From positions 28,713 through 92,712 of the forward strand of contig DASPTQ010000290.1 in NCBI GenBank assembly GCA_035623335.1: a DNA stretch of 64,000 nt, given 5' to 3'. The notes beneath the pieces were generated by a model. That model saw nothing but the letters and a program-made list of their open reading frames with translations. It was not told where the DNA came from and searched no databases. Position 1 is the first letter of the stretch. Each line of letters begins with the position of its first letter. Made by a program: the position numbers and the translations under genes. Positions 15,954 through 24,488 of the stretch are shown here, piece after piece. The stretch is from JAFAGX01 sp035623335. GTDB lineage: Bacteria > Acidobacteriota > Terriglobia > Terriglobales > Acidobacteriaceae.

Positions 15954-18900
15954 ATGCCCTTTGCCAAACTATCCGCCTGTCGAGTCGCGTGCTTGACAGT
16001 TTTGGTCACCAGCCTTGGATCGAGCGGTTTCGCGCAGCATGAAACAACGAAAGATCGCCAAATTGCAGAGCCGCCACAGCCGACCGATCAGAAGGCCGCT
16101 CCCGACAAGAAAGAGCCAGACCTCCAATTTAAGGGCATGGCGTATCGACTCATTGGCCCGTTTCGCGGTGGCCGCTCCCTGACTGCGGCGGGAGTTCCCG
16201 GCGACCCCAAGACTTACTATTTCGGCGCCACGGGCGGTGGGGTATGGAAGTCGACCGATGGAGCCACCACCTGGCATCCCGTCTTCGACAAAGAACCTGT
16301 ATCCGCGATCGGAAGCATTGCGATCGCGCCCTCGGATCCGAATATCGTGTATGTCGGTACGGGCGAGGCTTGCATCCGCAGCAATATCTCGCAGGGCGAC
16401 GGAGTCTATAAAACTGTCGACGGCGGCAAGACCTGGAAGAACATCGGGCTCAAAGACTCGCGGGCGATTGGCAGAGTGATTGTCGATCCGCGGAATGCGG
16501 ACATCGTGTACGTGGCAGCCCTCGGCCATCCCTTCGGGCCGAACAGCGAGCGCGGCATCTTTCGCACCACGAATGGCGGTCAGAGCTGGGAGAAGGTCCT
16601 CTATAAGAACGAGAACACCGGCGGAATCGACATCGCCTTCGATCCCCACAACTCCCACATTCTTTTTGCCGCCTTGTGGGAAGCCCGCCGCACGCCCTGG
16701 GGTCTCTCGAGCGGCGGCCCAGGCAGCGGGCTCTATCGCTCGAACGACGGCGGCACGACCTGGAAGATGCTGAGCGAACATGGTCTGCCCAGTGGGCCGT
16801 ACGGCCGCATTGGGGTCGCCGTTTCCGCCAACTCCGAGCGCGTCTATGCCTTGATTGAAGCCGCGCAAGGAGGTCTTTTCCGCTCGGACGATGGCGGCGA
16901 AAGTTGGGAATTGCTGGATAACAATCGGTCCTTGTGGCAGCGGGCCTGGTACTTCACCCACGTGTTCGCGGATCCGCACTCCCCAGACACGGTTTACGTG
17001 GCTAACGTCGAGTTCTACAAGTCCACCGACGGAGGGCATTCGTTCAACAAGGTCAAGGTGCCGCATGGCGATAATCATGGCTTGTGGATTGATCCCCAAG
17101 ATTCCGGCCGCATGATCGTTTCGAACGATGGCGGCGTGACCGTGAGCCTCGATGGCGGCAAGACTTGGAGTCAACAGGACAACCAGCCGACGGCGCAGTT
17201 CTATCATGTGATCGCGGACGCGCGTTCACCCTATTACATTTACGGATCGCAGCAGGATGCCGGAAGCGTGGCCATTACCAGCCGCAGCAACGATCGGTCG
17301 ATCGACCGCCAAGATTGGTATGACGTAGGCGGCGGGGAAGCGGGCTACATCGCACCCTATCCTCCCGATCCCAACATTGTTTATGCCGGCGAATACGAAG
17401 GCATCATCACTCGCTTCGATAAGCGTACGGGACAAATCAAGAACATTGCCGTGCAACCGGAGATCAGCGATGGCGGCGGTGCCGCAATTTTGGAACACCG
17501 CTTTCAATGGACGGCTCCCATCCTGATTTCGCCTCACGATCCCAACACGCTCTACCACGGTGGGGAACGGCTATTCAAGACGACCGATGCCGGCATGCAT
17601 TGGGAGGCCATCAGCCCGGACTTGACGCGCAATGATAAGAGCAAGCAGCAGGTCTCCGGTGGTCCAATTGATAAGGACGACACGGGCACCGAGTACTACG
17701 ACACCATCTTTGCCATTGCCGAGTCGCCCCTGGTGAAAGACTTGATTTGGGTGGGCACCGACGACGGACTGCTGCAAGTCACGAGGGACGGCGGCAAGAA
17801 TTGGACCAACATTACTCCCAAGACCCTACCTGAGTGGAGCCGGATCAGCCAGATCGATGCGTCCCCGCATGACCCGGGTACGGCCTACGTAGCCGTGGAC
17901 CGGCATCAGTCTGACGATCTGCACCCCTATATCTACAAGACCGGCGACTATGGAAAAACCTGGACGATCCTCACCAAGGGGATTCCCGAGAACACGTTGG
18001 TCCGCGCCGTGCGCGAGGATCCCAAACGCCGCGGTTTGCTGTATGCCGGCACCGAAACGGGTGTCTACGTGTTGGTCGATGACGGCGCCAATTGGCGGGC
18101 GCTACAGCTGAATCTCCCCACCACACCGGTGCACGATCTCATCATCAAAGATGACGATCTGGTGCTCGCTACCCACGGACGCGCGTTCTGGATTCTCGAT
18201 GACGTTGCACCCCTGCGGCAATATGCACCAGAGATCGCAAGCCAGGATCTGCACCTCTATGCTCCCAGTACGGCGGTCCGCTATCAGAACTCGAGCGAAG
18301 AGCAACCAGAGCCAACCCTGGTGGGCCAGAATCCTCCTACCGGAGGGCTGATTTACTACTTCCTCAAGGACAAGCCCAAAGCCGATACTACGATTGAGAT
18401 CCTCGACGGAAGCGGAGCGGTCATTCGAAGATTCTCGAGCTCCAAGACTCAGGAGCTCGAGGAGCCACTGAGTCCGGACGACAAGAAACCGGAGAAACAG
18501 ATCCAACCTGAACGCGGCCTCAACCGATTTGTTTGGGATTTGCGCTATGAGGGGACCAGCCAGGTCCCCGATTATTATCTCTGGGACTACAGGGATGGCA
18601 GCCGTGGCCCGCTGGCTTTGCCGGGAAAGTACCAGGTGCGGATAACCGTAGACGGGAAAACCCAGACGGCCTTCTTTGAAGTCAAGCTTGATCCCCGCGT
18701 GCGCGTCGAAGCGGCGGATCTAGAAAAGCAGTTCACGTTGTTGATCCAGATCCGGGATGAACTGAACCGAGTTTACGACACGGTCAATCAGATCCAGGAT
18801 GTTCGCTTCCAATTGGAAGGAATCAAGAAGCACCTTCCCGAAAATGCCGGCACCAAGCCGGTGTCAGCCGCTGCTACCGAGCTAGACCAGAAGATGATGT

Positions 18901-19214
18901 TGGTGCGCGATGAGCTGGTACAGCTGAAGATAAGATCCAATGAGGATTCAGTGTCTTATCCCCAAAAGGTAGATAGCAAGCTGGCCGCCTTGGCCATGAT
19001 GATTGGGAACTGGACCGACTCCGCCCCTACGCAAGCACAATATCGGACCTTCGAAAAACTGAGGGGACAAGCCGAAGAGTCGATCGCCCGCTGGAATGAG
19101 CTTGAGAAGACCGACTTGGTTGCGTTTCAGAAGATGATGGCTGGACAGAACATTCAAGCCATAGCGGTACCCGCAGCCGAAAATGAGGGTTCTCGGGGTG
19201 AGGGACCGAAATAG
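15954..19214 (+). CDS. Secreted VPS10/BNR-repeat beta-propeller protein
   Basis: About 1,086 residues from the ATG at 15954 (RBS GGAGGGG upstream; signal peptide LTVLVTSLGSSGFAQ). The N-terminal two-thirds is a sortilin/VPS10-type propeller with many Asp-box repeats of the form S-x-D-x-G-x-T-W (for example STDGATTWHP, TTNGGQSWEKV, SLDGGKTWSQ). The C-terminal ~300 residues hold a FlgD/Fn3-like segment (NRFVWDLRYEGTSQVPDYYL) and a helical tail. Proteins of this architecture are abundant in Acidobacteria and usually labelled glycosyl hydrolase; no catalytic residues identify a reaction. It probably binds or processes extracellular polymers. Confidence 0.85.
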   Translation: MPFAKLSACRVACLTVLVTSLGSSGFAQHETTKDRQIAEPPQPTDQKAAPDKKEPDLQFKGMAYRLIGPFRGGRSLTAAGVPGDPKTYYFGATGGGVWKSTDGATTWHPVFDKEPVSAIGSIAIAPSDPNIVYVGTGEACIRSNISQGDGVYKTVDGGKTWKNIGLKDSRAIGRVIVDPRNADIVYVAALGHPFGPNSERGIFRTTNGGQSWEKVLYKNENTGGIDIAFDPHNSHILFAALWEARRTPWGLSSGGPGSGLYRSNDGGTTWKMLSEHGLPSGPYGRIGVAVSANSERVYALIEAAQGGLFRSDDGGESWELLDNNRSLWQRAWYFTHVFADPHSPDTVYVANVEFYKSTDGGHSFNKVKVPHGDNHGLWIDPQDSGRMIVSNDGGVTVSLDGGKTWSQQDNQPTAQFYHVIADARSPYYIYGSQQDAGSVAITSRSNDRSIDRQDWYDVGGGEAGYIAPYPPDPNIVYAGEYEGIITRFDKRTGQIKNIAVQPEISDGGGAAILEHRFQWTAPILISPHDPNTLYHGGERLFKTTDAGMHWEAISPDLTRNDKSKQQVSGGPIDKDDTGTEYYDTIFAIAESPLVKDLIWVGTDDGLLQVTRDGGKNWTNITPKTLPEWSRISQIDASPHDPGTAYVAVDRHQSDDLHPYIYKTGDYGKTWTILTKGIPENTLVRAVREDPKRRGLLYAGTETGVYVLVDDGANWRALQLNLPTTPVHDLIIKDDDLVLATHGRAFWILDDVAPLRQYAPEIASQDLHLYAPSTAVRYQNSSEEQPEPTLVGQNPPTGGLIYYFLKDKPKADTTIEILDGSGAVIRRFSSSKTQELEEPLSPDDKKPEKQIQPERGLNRFVWDLRYEGTSQVPDYYLWDYRDGSRGPLALPGKYQVRITVDGKTQTAFFEVKLDPRVRVEAADLEKQFTLLIQIRDELNRVYDTVNQIQDVRFQLEGIKKHLPENAGTKPVSAAATELDQKMMLVRDELVQLKIRSNEDSVSYPQKVDSKLAALAMMIGNWTDSAPTQAQYRTFEKLRGQAEESIARWNELEKTDLVAFQKMMAGQNIQAIAVPAAENEGSRGEGPK

Positions 19215-19374
19215 TCAGCCGATGGCGGACCGATTCCACCGGGATTCGGACGTGAATTGCGCTGGGGACTAGTAGTGTGTCCTCGAGATTTTTTCGATAG
19301 GTTGCTGAACGGTTCCTCAAAGCTACTCGGCAGCCTGAACGCCAGGCTGATGAAGCGGGACGGTATTGCCACCG

Positions 19375-19959
19375 TCAGTTCGTCTGGACAATCCCCGAGA
19401 TAGTGGCAGTGTAAGTGTGAATCCCTGTTATTCCCTGAACAATCGGAGTTGCGGTGAAGCTCCAGGTGTAGCTGCCACTCCCGCCACCTCCGCCACCAGT
19501 GCCGCCGCCTCCACCACCGAAGCCGCCACCTCCGCCGCCTCCCATCTGCAGCCTGAGGCTAGCCAGAGTGACGCCGCCAACGGGCAACGACGCAGTACCG
19601 CCAGCCCCGCCGGTACCCCCTCCCCCCGACGAGCTAAAAGTGAACGTGTAGCCTGCTTGCTGCCATGTTCCGTTCGACGGCATGACAAGTTGTGGGCATG
19701 AATTTCCTAAGGCCTGGCAGACAGCCAACGCTTTGCCGGTGAAATACACACTCGAGACCGTATTCCAAGCAAAACTATTGTTGGCCGCCATCTGCAGGCC
19801 GACGACCGATGGAGCGGCCAACGCGGCCAGGATGGCCACCACGGTAAGTGCTATGAGAAGTTCGACAAGCAGGTATCCACGTTCTTTCTTGCGTTTCACG
19901 AGGACCTTTCTCCGCGATTCAACCTGCTTATGCTCACTCTCAATAAACTGTTTCCTCAT
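19375..19959 (-). CDS. Type IV pilin-like protein with glycine-rich tail
   Basis: A 194-residue protein from the ATG at 19959. The prepilin motif RKKERG/YLLVELLIALTVV is clear: cleavage after Gly28, Glu at +5 of the mature chain (Glu33), then a long hydrophobic helix to about residue 55. A C-terminal ~90 residues is extremely Gly-rich, with runs of up to seven Gly between short Ser/Thr/Phe breaks, ending in a beta-like YTWSFTATPIVQGITG segment. The leader is long (28 residues) and charged. No pilus assembly genes are adjacent; the tad operon is 34 kb away and uses a different pilin type. Assembly probably relies on type IV pilus or type II secretion genes elsewhere. The open frame extends upstream, but the prepilin motif favours this start. 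Confidence 0.75.
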   Translation of the reverse strand: MRKQFIESEHKQVESRRKVLVKRKKERGYLLVELLIALTVVAILAALAAPSVVGLQMAANNSFAWNTVSSVYFTGKALAVCQALGNSCPQLVMPSNGTWQQAGYTFTFSSSGGGGTGGAGGTASLPVGGVTLASLRLQMGGGGGGGFGGGGGGTGGGGGGSGSYTWSFTATPIVQGITGIHTYTATISGIVQTN

Positions 19960-20074
19960 GCTCTTCTCTGATTCCAAAATCGTTCGTCCCTGTTCGCTTG
20001 CGAGCTTTCGTTGTTGGCTCGCCTCGGCGTCGTCTTTCAGTTCATGGTCTGTATGCGATTTCGGGGGGACCTTC

Positions 20075-20102
20075 GGCACGCAGGTTGGTGCACCTCCGTG
20101 CC
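20075..20102 (-). repeat. Stem-loop upstream of the pilin gene
   Basis: GGCACG and AGGT on one side pair with ACCT and CGTGCC on the other, with one G-G or C-C mismatch between and a 6-base loop. It lies about 115 bases before the pilin start on the strand that would be its leader. A regulatory role is possible but not shown. Confidence 0.35.
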
Positions 20103-20262
20103 ACACCGGCGAGGTTTGCCACAAGAAGTCTAATCTTTCTCCGCTCACACTGAGCATTACTGTGGTCATGCGGGGCCGGTCTCTAAAGGGGGGGTAAGGC
20201 TTTTCGAAACGGTCCCTAATCAGGGCCGTTTGAGGTCGAAAACCGCAGCCCCTGCAGCCCAT

Positions 20263-20650
20263 CTCAGTGGATCATTACCAACTGACTAACAACATCGGAG
20301 GAGTTTCAACTTCCGGTGGAGGACTGCTCGCTGATCTCAACCCATACCCGATTCTGGTTTCGCAATCGCCATCGAAATCATCCGCCGCTCTGTGCCAAGG
20401 TCAGACGGCTGGGTAAGGATTGAAGCTGACCCCTGCAATCCCGCTTGCCGCGCCCTAAAGCGTGGAATCGGCTCGCGGGGAGGTCGAGATTGCTTAACCT
20501 AAAACTAAGACGATCGGCCTAAGCCGTTTCGCCTAGCATCGAGAATTGGCGAAGCCCGATGGATTCTCGATGGAACCGAGAAGCTCGACAACCTTCCGCC
20601 GTTTCAGCTAATTACCTTAGCCATGTTAACTTTCTCGTTACCTACACTTT
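20263..20650. other. Non-coding stretch with a long stem-loop
   Basis: No protein-like frame was found. The main structure is a perfect 10-bp stem at 20537-20546 and 20563-20572 (CATCGAGAAT with ATTCTCGATG) around a 16-base loop. It could be a small RNA or the far upstream region of the 40-codon gene. I could not match it to a known riboswitch class. Confidence 0.4.
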
Positions 20651-20665
20651 CGTGCTACGGCTATA

Positions 20666-20677
20666 GCACGATCGTGC
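20666..20677. promoter_or_regulatory. 12-base palindrome next to a promoter
   Basis: GCACGATCGTGC is a perfect palindrome that ends one base before the -35 element at 20679. A further CGTGC half lies at 20651, inside a hairpin CGTGCTA/TAGCACG (20651-20670). The position suits an activator or an architectural protein. Confidence 0.45.
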
Positions 20678-20678
20678 G

Positions 20679-20707
20679 TTGATACCTTAGTGCGCGGTTG
20701 CTACTGT
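20679..20707 (+). promoter_or_regulatory. Candidate promoter of the 40-codon gene
   Basis: TTGATA (20679-20684, 5/6 to consensus), a 17-base spacer, then TACTGT (20702-20707, keeping the key TA...T bases). Transcription would begin near 20714, leaving a leader of about 43 bases. Confidence 0.5.
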
Positions 20708-20719
20708 GGGATCCATGAC

Positions 20720-20750
20720 TCCTCCATCAGGCCGATGTTTTGATCGGAGG
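20720..20750 (+). promoter_or_regulatory. RBS-sequestering leader
   Basis: The Shine-Dalgarno GGAGG (20746-20750), six bases before the ATG, can pair with CCTCC at 20721-20725. An alternative hairpin CCGAT/ATCGG (20732-20736 with 20743-20747) uses two of the same G bases. The two pairings exclude each other in part, which would allow translational control. The structure is read by eye only. Confidence 0.45.
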
Positions 20751-20756
20751 TAGATT

Positions 20757-20879
20757 ATGAGGTTGGTTTATTGGTGGTACGCGGCGTTGGGGTTTGCGGT
20801 GGCCCGTTGGCTTTTGAAGCGTGAACCCGTTTCCGTATCTGACCCCGTTGCTCGCTTGCGTTCCTCTGGCTTGTTGTAA
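20757..20879 (+). CDS. 40-residue membrane miniprotein, unrecognised
   Basis: The frame starts at ATG 20757 and ends at TAA 20877-20879. The protein opens MRLVYWWYAALGFAVARWLL, one aromatic-rich hydrophobic helix, followed by a charged, flexible tail KREPVSVSDPVARLRSSGLL. One membrane span with the basic tail in the cytoplasm is the simplest topology. The gene has a strong RBS at ideal spacing, a candidate promoter 50 bases upstream and a 10-bp terminator-like hairpin 16 bases downstream. This complete gene architecture is the argument that it is real. No family is recognised. Confidence 0.6.
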   Translation: MRLVYWWYAALGFAVARWLLKREPVSVSDPVARLRSSGLL

Positions 20880-20894
20880 TCGGAAGACCCCTTC

Positions 20895-20943
20895 GGGCGT
20901 GCGGAGCCCCGTTGCGTGCTATTTCGTCCCGCACCGCACGCCC
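20895..20943 (+). terminator. Terminator-like hairpin after the 40-codon gene
   Basis: GGGCGTGCGG (20895-20904) pairs perfectly with CCGCACGCCC (20934-20943), followed by the moderately T-rich ATTGTTATTT. The long loop lowers confidence, but the position fits. Confidence 0.55.
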
Positions 20944-21049
20944 ATTGTTATTTCCCTCCTAACTTAAGGCCTACGACCAAGGTGTGTCCCTGCCGCGCTG
21001 ATTTGCCATCACAGTTCTAAGTACAATCGCAGAAGATCTCTGTGCTGCC

Positions 21050-21805
21050 ATGAAACGTCATTGCTTTCTCAGTTTTGCGATAGCACTGCTGCCCGCGCTT
21101 CATCCTCCATACATGCTTGCCCAATCCGGGGATGCGGTGCCGCTGGGAGATGTCGCACGCTCGCTACACTCCGCCGGGAAGGTCGCGTCCCCGCTCGTCA
21201 TCGACAATGACAACCTGTCCCAAGTCATGGCTCAGAGCGGAAGTCACGGATCGGATGGCAGTCCGGTTTTTTCCATCGGAAAGGCAGACAACAGCTTTCG
21301 CATGTCCTCACCCGACGGTACTTGCAGCCTCTCCTTCAATGCCAAGGCGACGGCGCTGCTGATCGCTCCATCGGTAGTCAAGGAACTGCCAGAGAGCGAA
21401 CTCACCAAGCTCGAGGGGCCGGCGTCGATCAAAGGCGATACCCTGCAAGTTGCCCTTTACAACGCCACAGACTGGAACCTGAAGGAGATCACTGTAGGAC
21501 TGACGTTGACGCGGCGCGCGCAAGGCAACGACACGGCTTTCTATGGGTCGGCCCGGCTGTTGCCGGCATCCGCTCAGGAAGATCCGGGGCTCGTCGGCAA
21601 GCCTCCCGACCGGACGTGGCTTCTTCACCTGAAGGGGACGGCTGCCCCCCTTGAAACTGCCATATTCCGAGAAAAACTAGCTGGGGATGTGAGCCCTGAC
21701 CAAGAATGGCACTGGGCGATTCTTCAAGCCAAAGGCATTCCACCGCGTCCTTTGTCCACCCCGCCAGAGTCTGGATCCAGCCTGTCCTCGCCCGTCGTAC
21801 CTTAA
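21050..21805 (+). CDS. Conserved secreted protein of unknown function
   Basis: A 251-residue protein with an N-terminal signal peptide (CFLSFAIALLPALHPPYMLA). A central domain at about 85-200 reads as beta-rich (FRMSSPDGTCSLSFNAKATAL; LQVALYNATDWNLKEITVGL), ending in a Pro/Ser-rich tail. No enzyme motif is seen. Proteins with a similar 'YNATDWNLKEITVGLT' segment occur in Acidobacteria as conserved hypotheticals; that is recollection, not a search. Cotranscription with the DUF72 gene 82 bases on is possible. Confidence 0.65.
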   Translation: MKRHCFLSFAIALLPALHPPYMLAQSGDAVPLGDVARSLHSAGKVASPLVIDNDNLSQVMAQSGSHGSDGSPVFSIGKADNSFRMSSPDGTCSLSFNAKATALLIAPSVVKELPESELTKLEGPASIKGDTLQVALYNATDWNLKEITVGLTLTRRAQGNDTAFYGSARLLPASAQEDPGLVGKPPDRTWLLHLKGTAAPLETAIFREKLAGDVSPDQEWHWAILQAKGIPPRPLSTPPESGSSLSSPVVP

Positions 21806-21887
21806 AACACGGGCTAAAGGGAGTTGCGGTTAACCCTCCTTCCATCCTCGTCGTGCTAACCTGCAGATGGCGATCACTGAGGTGAAG

Positions 21888-22823
21888 ATGGGCAAGATTC
21901 GCGTGGGGACAGCGGGCTGGTCCTATAAGGATTGGCAGGGTGTGTTTTATCCTCCCGGGTTCGAGCGCCGGAAGCAGCACCCCCTGGAAATTCTCTCGCG
22001 TTGCTTCAGTGTGGTTGAGATTAACACTTCGTTTTACGGGCACATTAAGCCCGAACTGGTCAAGCTCTGGTTGAGGCGGTTGGCGCCGGTGAATCCCGAC
22101 TTTGTGTTCACCGCCAAGCTGCACCGCTCTTTTACCCACTCTCCTTTGGCCGTGATGGAGCCGACCTCAGCCGCAACCATCAAGCCAAGCGAAGAGGACG
22201 AAAGACTGGCACGCGAAGGATTGGACGCGTTGGCCGCCAGCGGTAAGCTGGCCGCGCTGCTGATGCAGTTTCCCGTCTCGTTCAAAAACACTTCCCTCAA
22301 CCGCGAATACCTTGAAACCCTCTTGCGTCAGTTCATCGAATATCCCTGTGTCCTTGAGGTCCGGCACTCCAGTTGGAACAATCCCGAGACCCTCAAGAGC
22401 TTTACACAAAACAATGTCGCTTTCTGTAACATCGACCAGCCATTGATTGGGCGGTCGCTAAGTGCCACCGAACACGTGACAGCTCCCCTGGCGTACGTAC
22501 GGCTCCACGGTCGGAATTACGATCACTGGTTTGAAGCCGAGAAACCCCAGGACCGCTATAACTATTTGTACTCGGAAGCGGAACTAAGGGGATGGAAGGA
22601 TAAGATTGAACGCATGGCGCACAAGGCCGAGGTCACTTATGTAATCGCCAACAACCATTTCGAAGCAAAGTCGGGAGTCAACGCCTTGCAGCTCAACCAC
22701 ATGCTCACTGGGCAGCGACAAAAAGCTCCCGCGTCGCTCTTCAAGCGCTATCCCGAGTTGAACGCGATCGCAGATCCCCTACCCGATGAAGCTTCGGCTC
22801 CGGATCTGCCTTTGCTTGCCTAG
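21888..22823 (+). CDS. DUF72 (YecE-like) TIM-barrel protein
   Basis: About 311 residues from the ATG at 21888, preferred over 21867 because it has GAGG at the right spacing. The opening IRVGTAGWSYKDWQGVFYP and FSVVEINTSFYG are the DUF72 hallmark, as are LLMQFPVSF, VLEVRHSSW and AYVRLHGRN. The fold is a TIM barrel related to endonuclease IV and xylose isomerase, but no activity is established. The protein is cytoplasmic and probably metal-binding. Confidence 0.9.
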   Translation: MGKIRVGTAGWSYKDWQGVFYPPGFERRKQHPLEILSRCFSVVEINTSFYGHIKPELVKLWLRRLAPVNPDFVFTAKLHRSFTHSPLAVMEPTSAATIKPSEEDERLAREGLDALAASGKLAALLMQFPVSFKNTSLNREYLETLLRQFIEYPCVLEVRHSSWNNPETLKSFTQNNVAFCNIDQPLIGRSLSATEHVTAPLAYVRLHGRNYDHWFEAEKPQDRYNYLYSEAELRGWKDKIERMAHKAEVTYVIANNHFEAKSGVNALQLNHMLTGQRQKAPASLFKRYPELNAIADPLPDEASAPDLPLLA

Positions 22824-22941
22824 TACTTTGAGATCCTCGCATGGCTGCGGACAAGGCTGCCAGCCAGCATGAAGCAGATCCGCTGGGGAGAAAGCGATCC
22901 TGCCATCCCCAGCCATTCACCGAGAAACGGGGAGGATGAAC

Positions 22942-24195
22942 TTAGGGGGTCGCGAGTTCTTCGTTGGCTTTTGTCGCGTAGTGCGAGTCCACGTACTGAT
23001 CGAGAATCCTGAGAAATTCCGCCACAATGTGATCGCCGCGCAGGGTCGTGAAAAGCCGTCCGTCGACGTAGACTGGCGCCTTAGGTTCTTCGAACGTTCC
23101 AGGCAGGGAAATACCCAGGCTCGCGTGCTTGGATTCTCCCGGGCCGTTGACCACACATCCCATGACCGCCACCGTCATTTCTTCCACTCCTCGATAGCGC
23201 CCTCGCCAAACCGGCATCTGCTGGCGCAGGTAGGCGTGGATCTGTTCGGCCATTTCCTGGAAGAAGGTGCTCGTGGTTCGTCCGCATCCTGGGCACGCCG
23301 TGACCTGGGGAGTGAAGCTGCGGATTCCCATTGACTGCAGAATCTGCTGCGCTACGCGAACCTCCTCGGCGCGATCACCGCCCGGTGCCGGGGTGAGAGA
23401 GACCCGGATGGTGTCGCCGATACCCTCCTCGAGCAGGACCGCGATCGCGGCACTGGAGGCCACAATCCCCTTGGCCCCCATCCCCGCCTCGGTTAAGCCC
23501 AGGTGCAGGGGGTAATGGCAGCGCGCTGCGAGCGAACGATAAACGTCGATTAGATCTTTGACACCGCTGACTTTGGCGCTGAGAATGATTTGGTCGGGCC
23601 GCAATCCGTACTTCTCTGCCAAACTCGCCGAATTCAGGGCACTGAGAACCATGGCTTCCAGGGTGACTTCGCGGGCATCTTTCGGTTCGGCCAGCCGCGA
23701 ATTCTCGTCCATCAGGCGGGTCAGCAAGGCCTGATCGAGCGAACCCCAGTTCACGCCAATGCGCACTGGCTTTTGGTTCTCTACTGCGACCTCGACCATG
23801 GTACGAAAGTTGGAATCGTCCTTGCGGCCGACGCTGACGTTGCCCGGATTGATGCGGTACTTGGCCAGGGCACGAGCGCACTCCGGGTATTTTTTCAGCA
23901 GGATGTGCCCGTTGTAATGGAAGTCTCCCACAATCGGCACGGGCGCACCTTGTTTCTCCAATTGCTCGACAATGGGTGCCACGGCGGTGGCTGCTTCTTC
24001 GGTGTTCACGGTGACGCGAACCAGCTCGGATCCGGCCTCGGCCAAGGCGGCCACCTGCGCCACGGTAGCGGTCACGTCCGCGGTGTCGGTGTTGGTCATC
24101 GATTGCACCACGATCGGTGCATCCGAGCCCACCCGCACGCCGGCAATGTCGCAGGTCACGGTCTGTCTGCGTTCGAAATTGGCCATGGGAAACAT
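22942..24195 (-). CDS. ispG: 4-hydroxy-3-methylbut-2-enyl diphosphate synthase
   Basis: A 417-residue iron-sulfur enzyme of the MEP pathway that converts MEcPP to HMBPP. The [4Fe-4S] ligands are Cys301, Cys304 (ACPGCGRTTST) and Cys347 (GCVVNGPGE), with the catalytic Glu354. The N-terminal TIM barrel runs from VQSMTNTDTADV to about residue 285. An alternative start is Met4 (24186). It lies near the uppS-cdsA-dxr-rseP operon, which supplies other isoprenoid steps, but a permease gene on the other strand separates them. Confidence 0.95.
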   Translation of the reverse strand: MFPMANFERRQTVTCDIAGVRVGSDAPIVVQSMTNTDTADVTATVAQVAALAEAGSELVRVTVNTEEAATAVAPIVEQLEKQGAPVPIVGDFHYNGHILLKKYPECARALAKYRINPGNVSVGRKDDSNFRTMVEVAVENQKPVRIGVNWGSLDQALLTRLMDENSRLAEPKDAREVTLEAMVLSALNSASLAEKYGLRPDQIILSAKVSGVKDLIDVYRSLAARCHYPLHLGLTEAGMGAKGIVASSAAIAVLLEEGIGDTIRVSLTPAPGGDRAEEVRVAQQILQSMGIRSFTPQVTACPGCGRTTSTFFQEMAEQIHAYLRQQMPVWRGRYRGVEEMTVAVMGCVVNGPGESKHASLGISLPGTFEEPKAPVYVDGRLFTTLRGDHIVAEFLRILDQYVDSHYATKANEELATP

Positions 24196-24488
24196 CAGTG
24201 TAACACGAAGAAAAATCGGGGTTCCCTGGTTGGCGGTGTAGGGAATCTCGGTAAGCGCGAGAAGCTAGCGTTAGCTCGACGATGCGACGAGAGAAGGGTC
24301 AAGGGATCGCCACCGAAGCAGCGTGATGAAAGATCAGCTGTTCTCGGCTGAACAGGATGTCCCAGAAGCGAACATTTCGACCTTCGGAAGCCGCCATCCC
24401 TGGCTTATTTTCAGATACTTAGCCGAGGTCGGATGGCAGCGTAATTGCCGCCACGTCATACCGTTCGCACTAATGAGGAGGAAGTGGT
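24196..24488. other. Divergent spacer between ispG and the permease
   Basis: Contains the two promoters by necessity. A small AGCTA-gcgt-TAGCT hairpin is visible near 24264-24277. Nothing else stands out. Confidence 0.35.

Noticed and set aside
15969..17207. A 412-codon open frame opposite the VPS10-like gene
   Set aside because: Composition is atypical and the sense gene has clear repeats and a signal peptide.
19480..19560. Possible CRISPR or tandem DNA repeat
   Set aside because: The repetition is codon-level, from Gly runs of the pilin tail; no repeat-spacer pattern.
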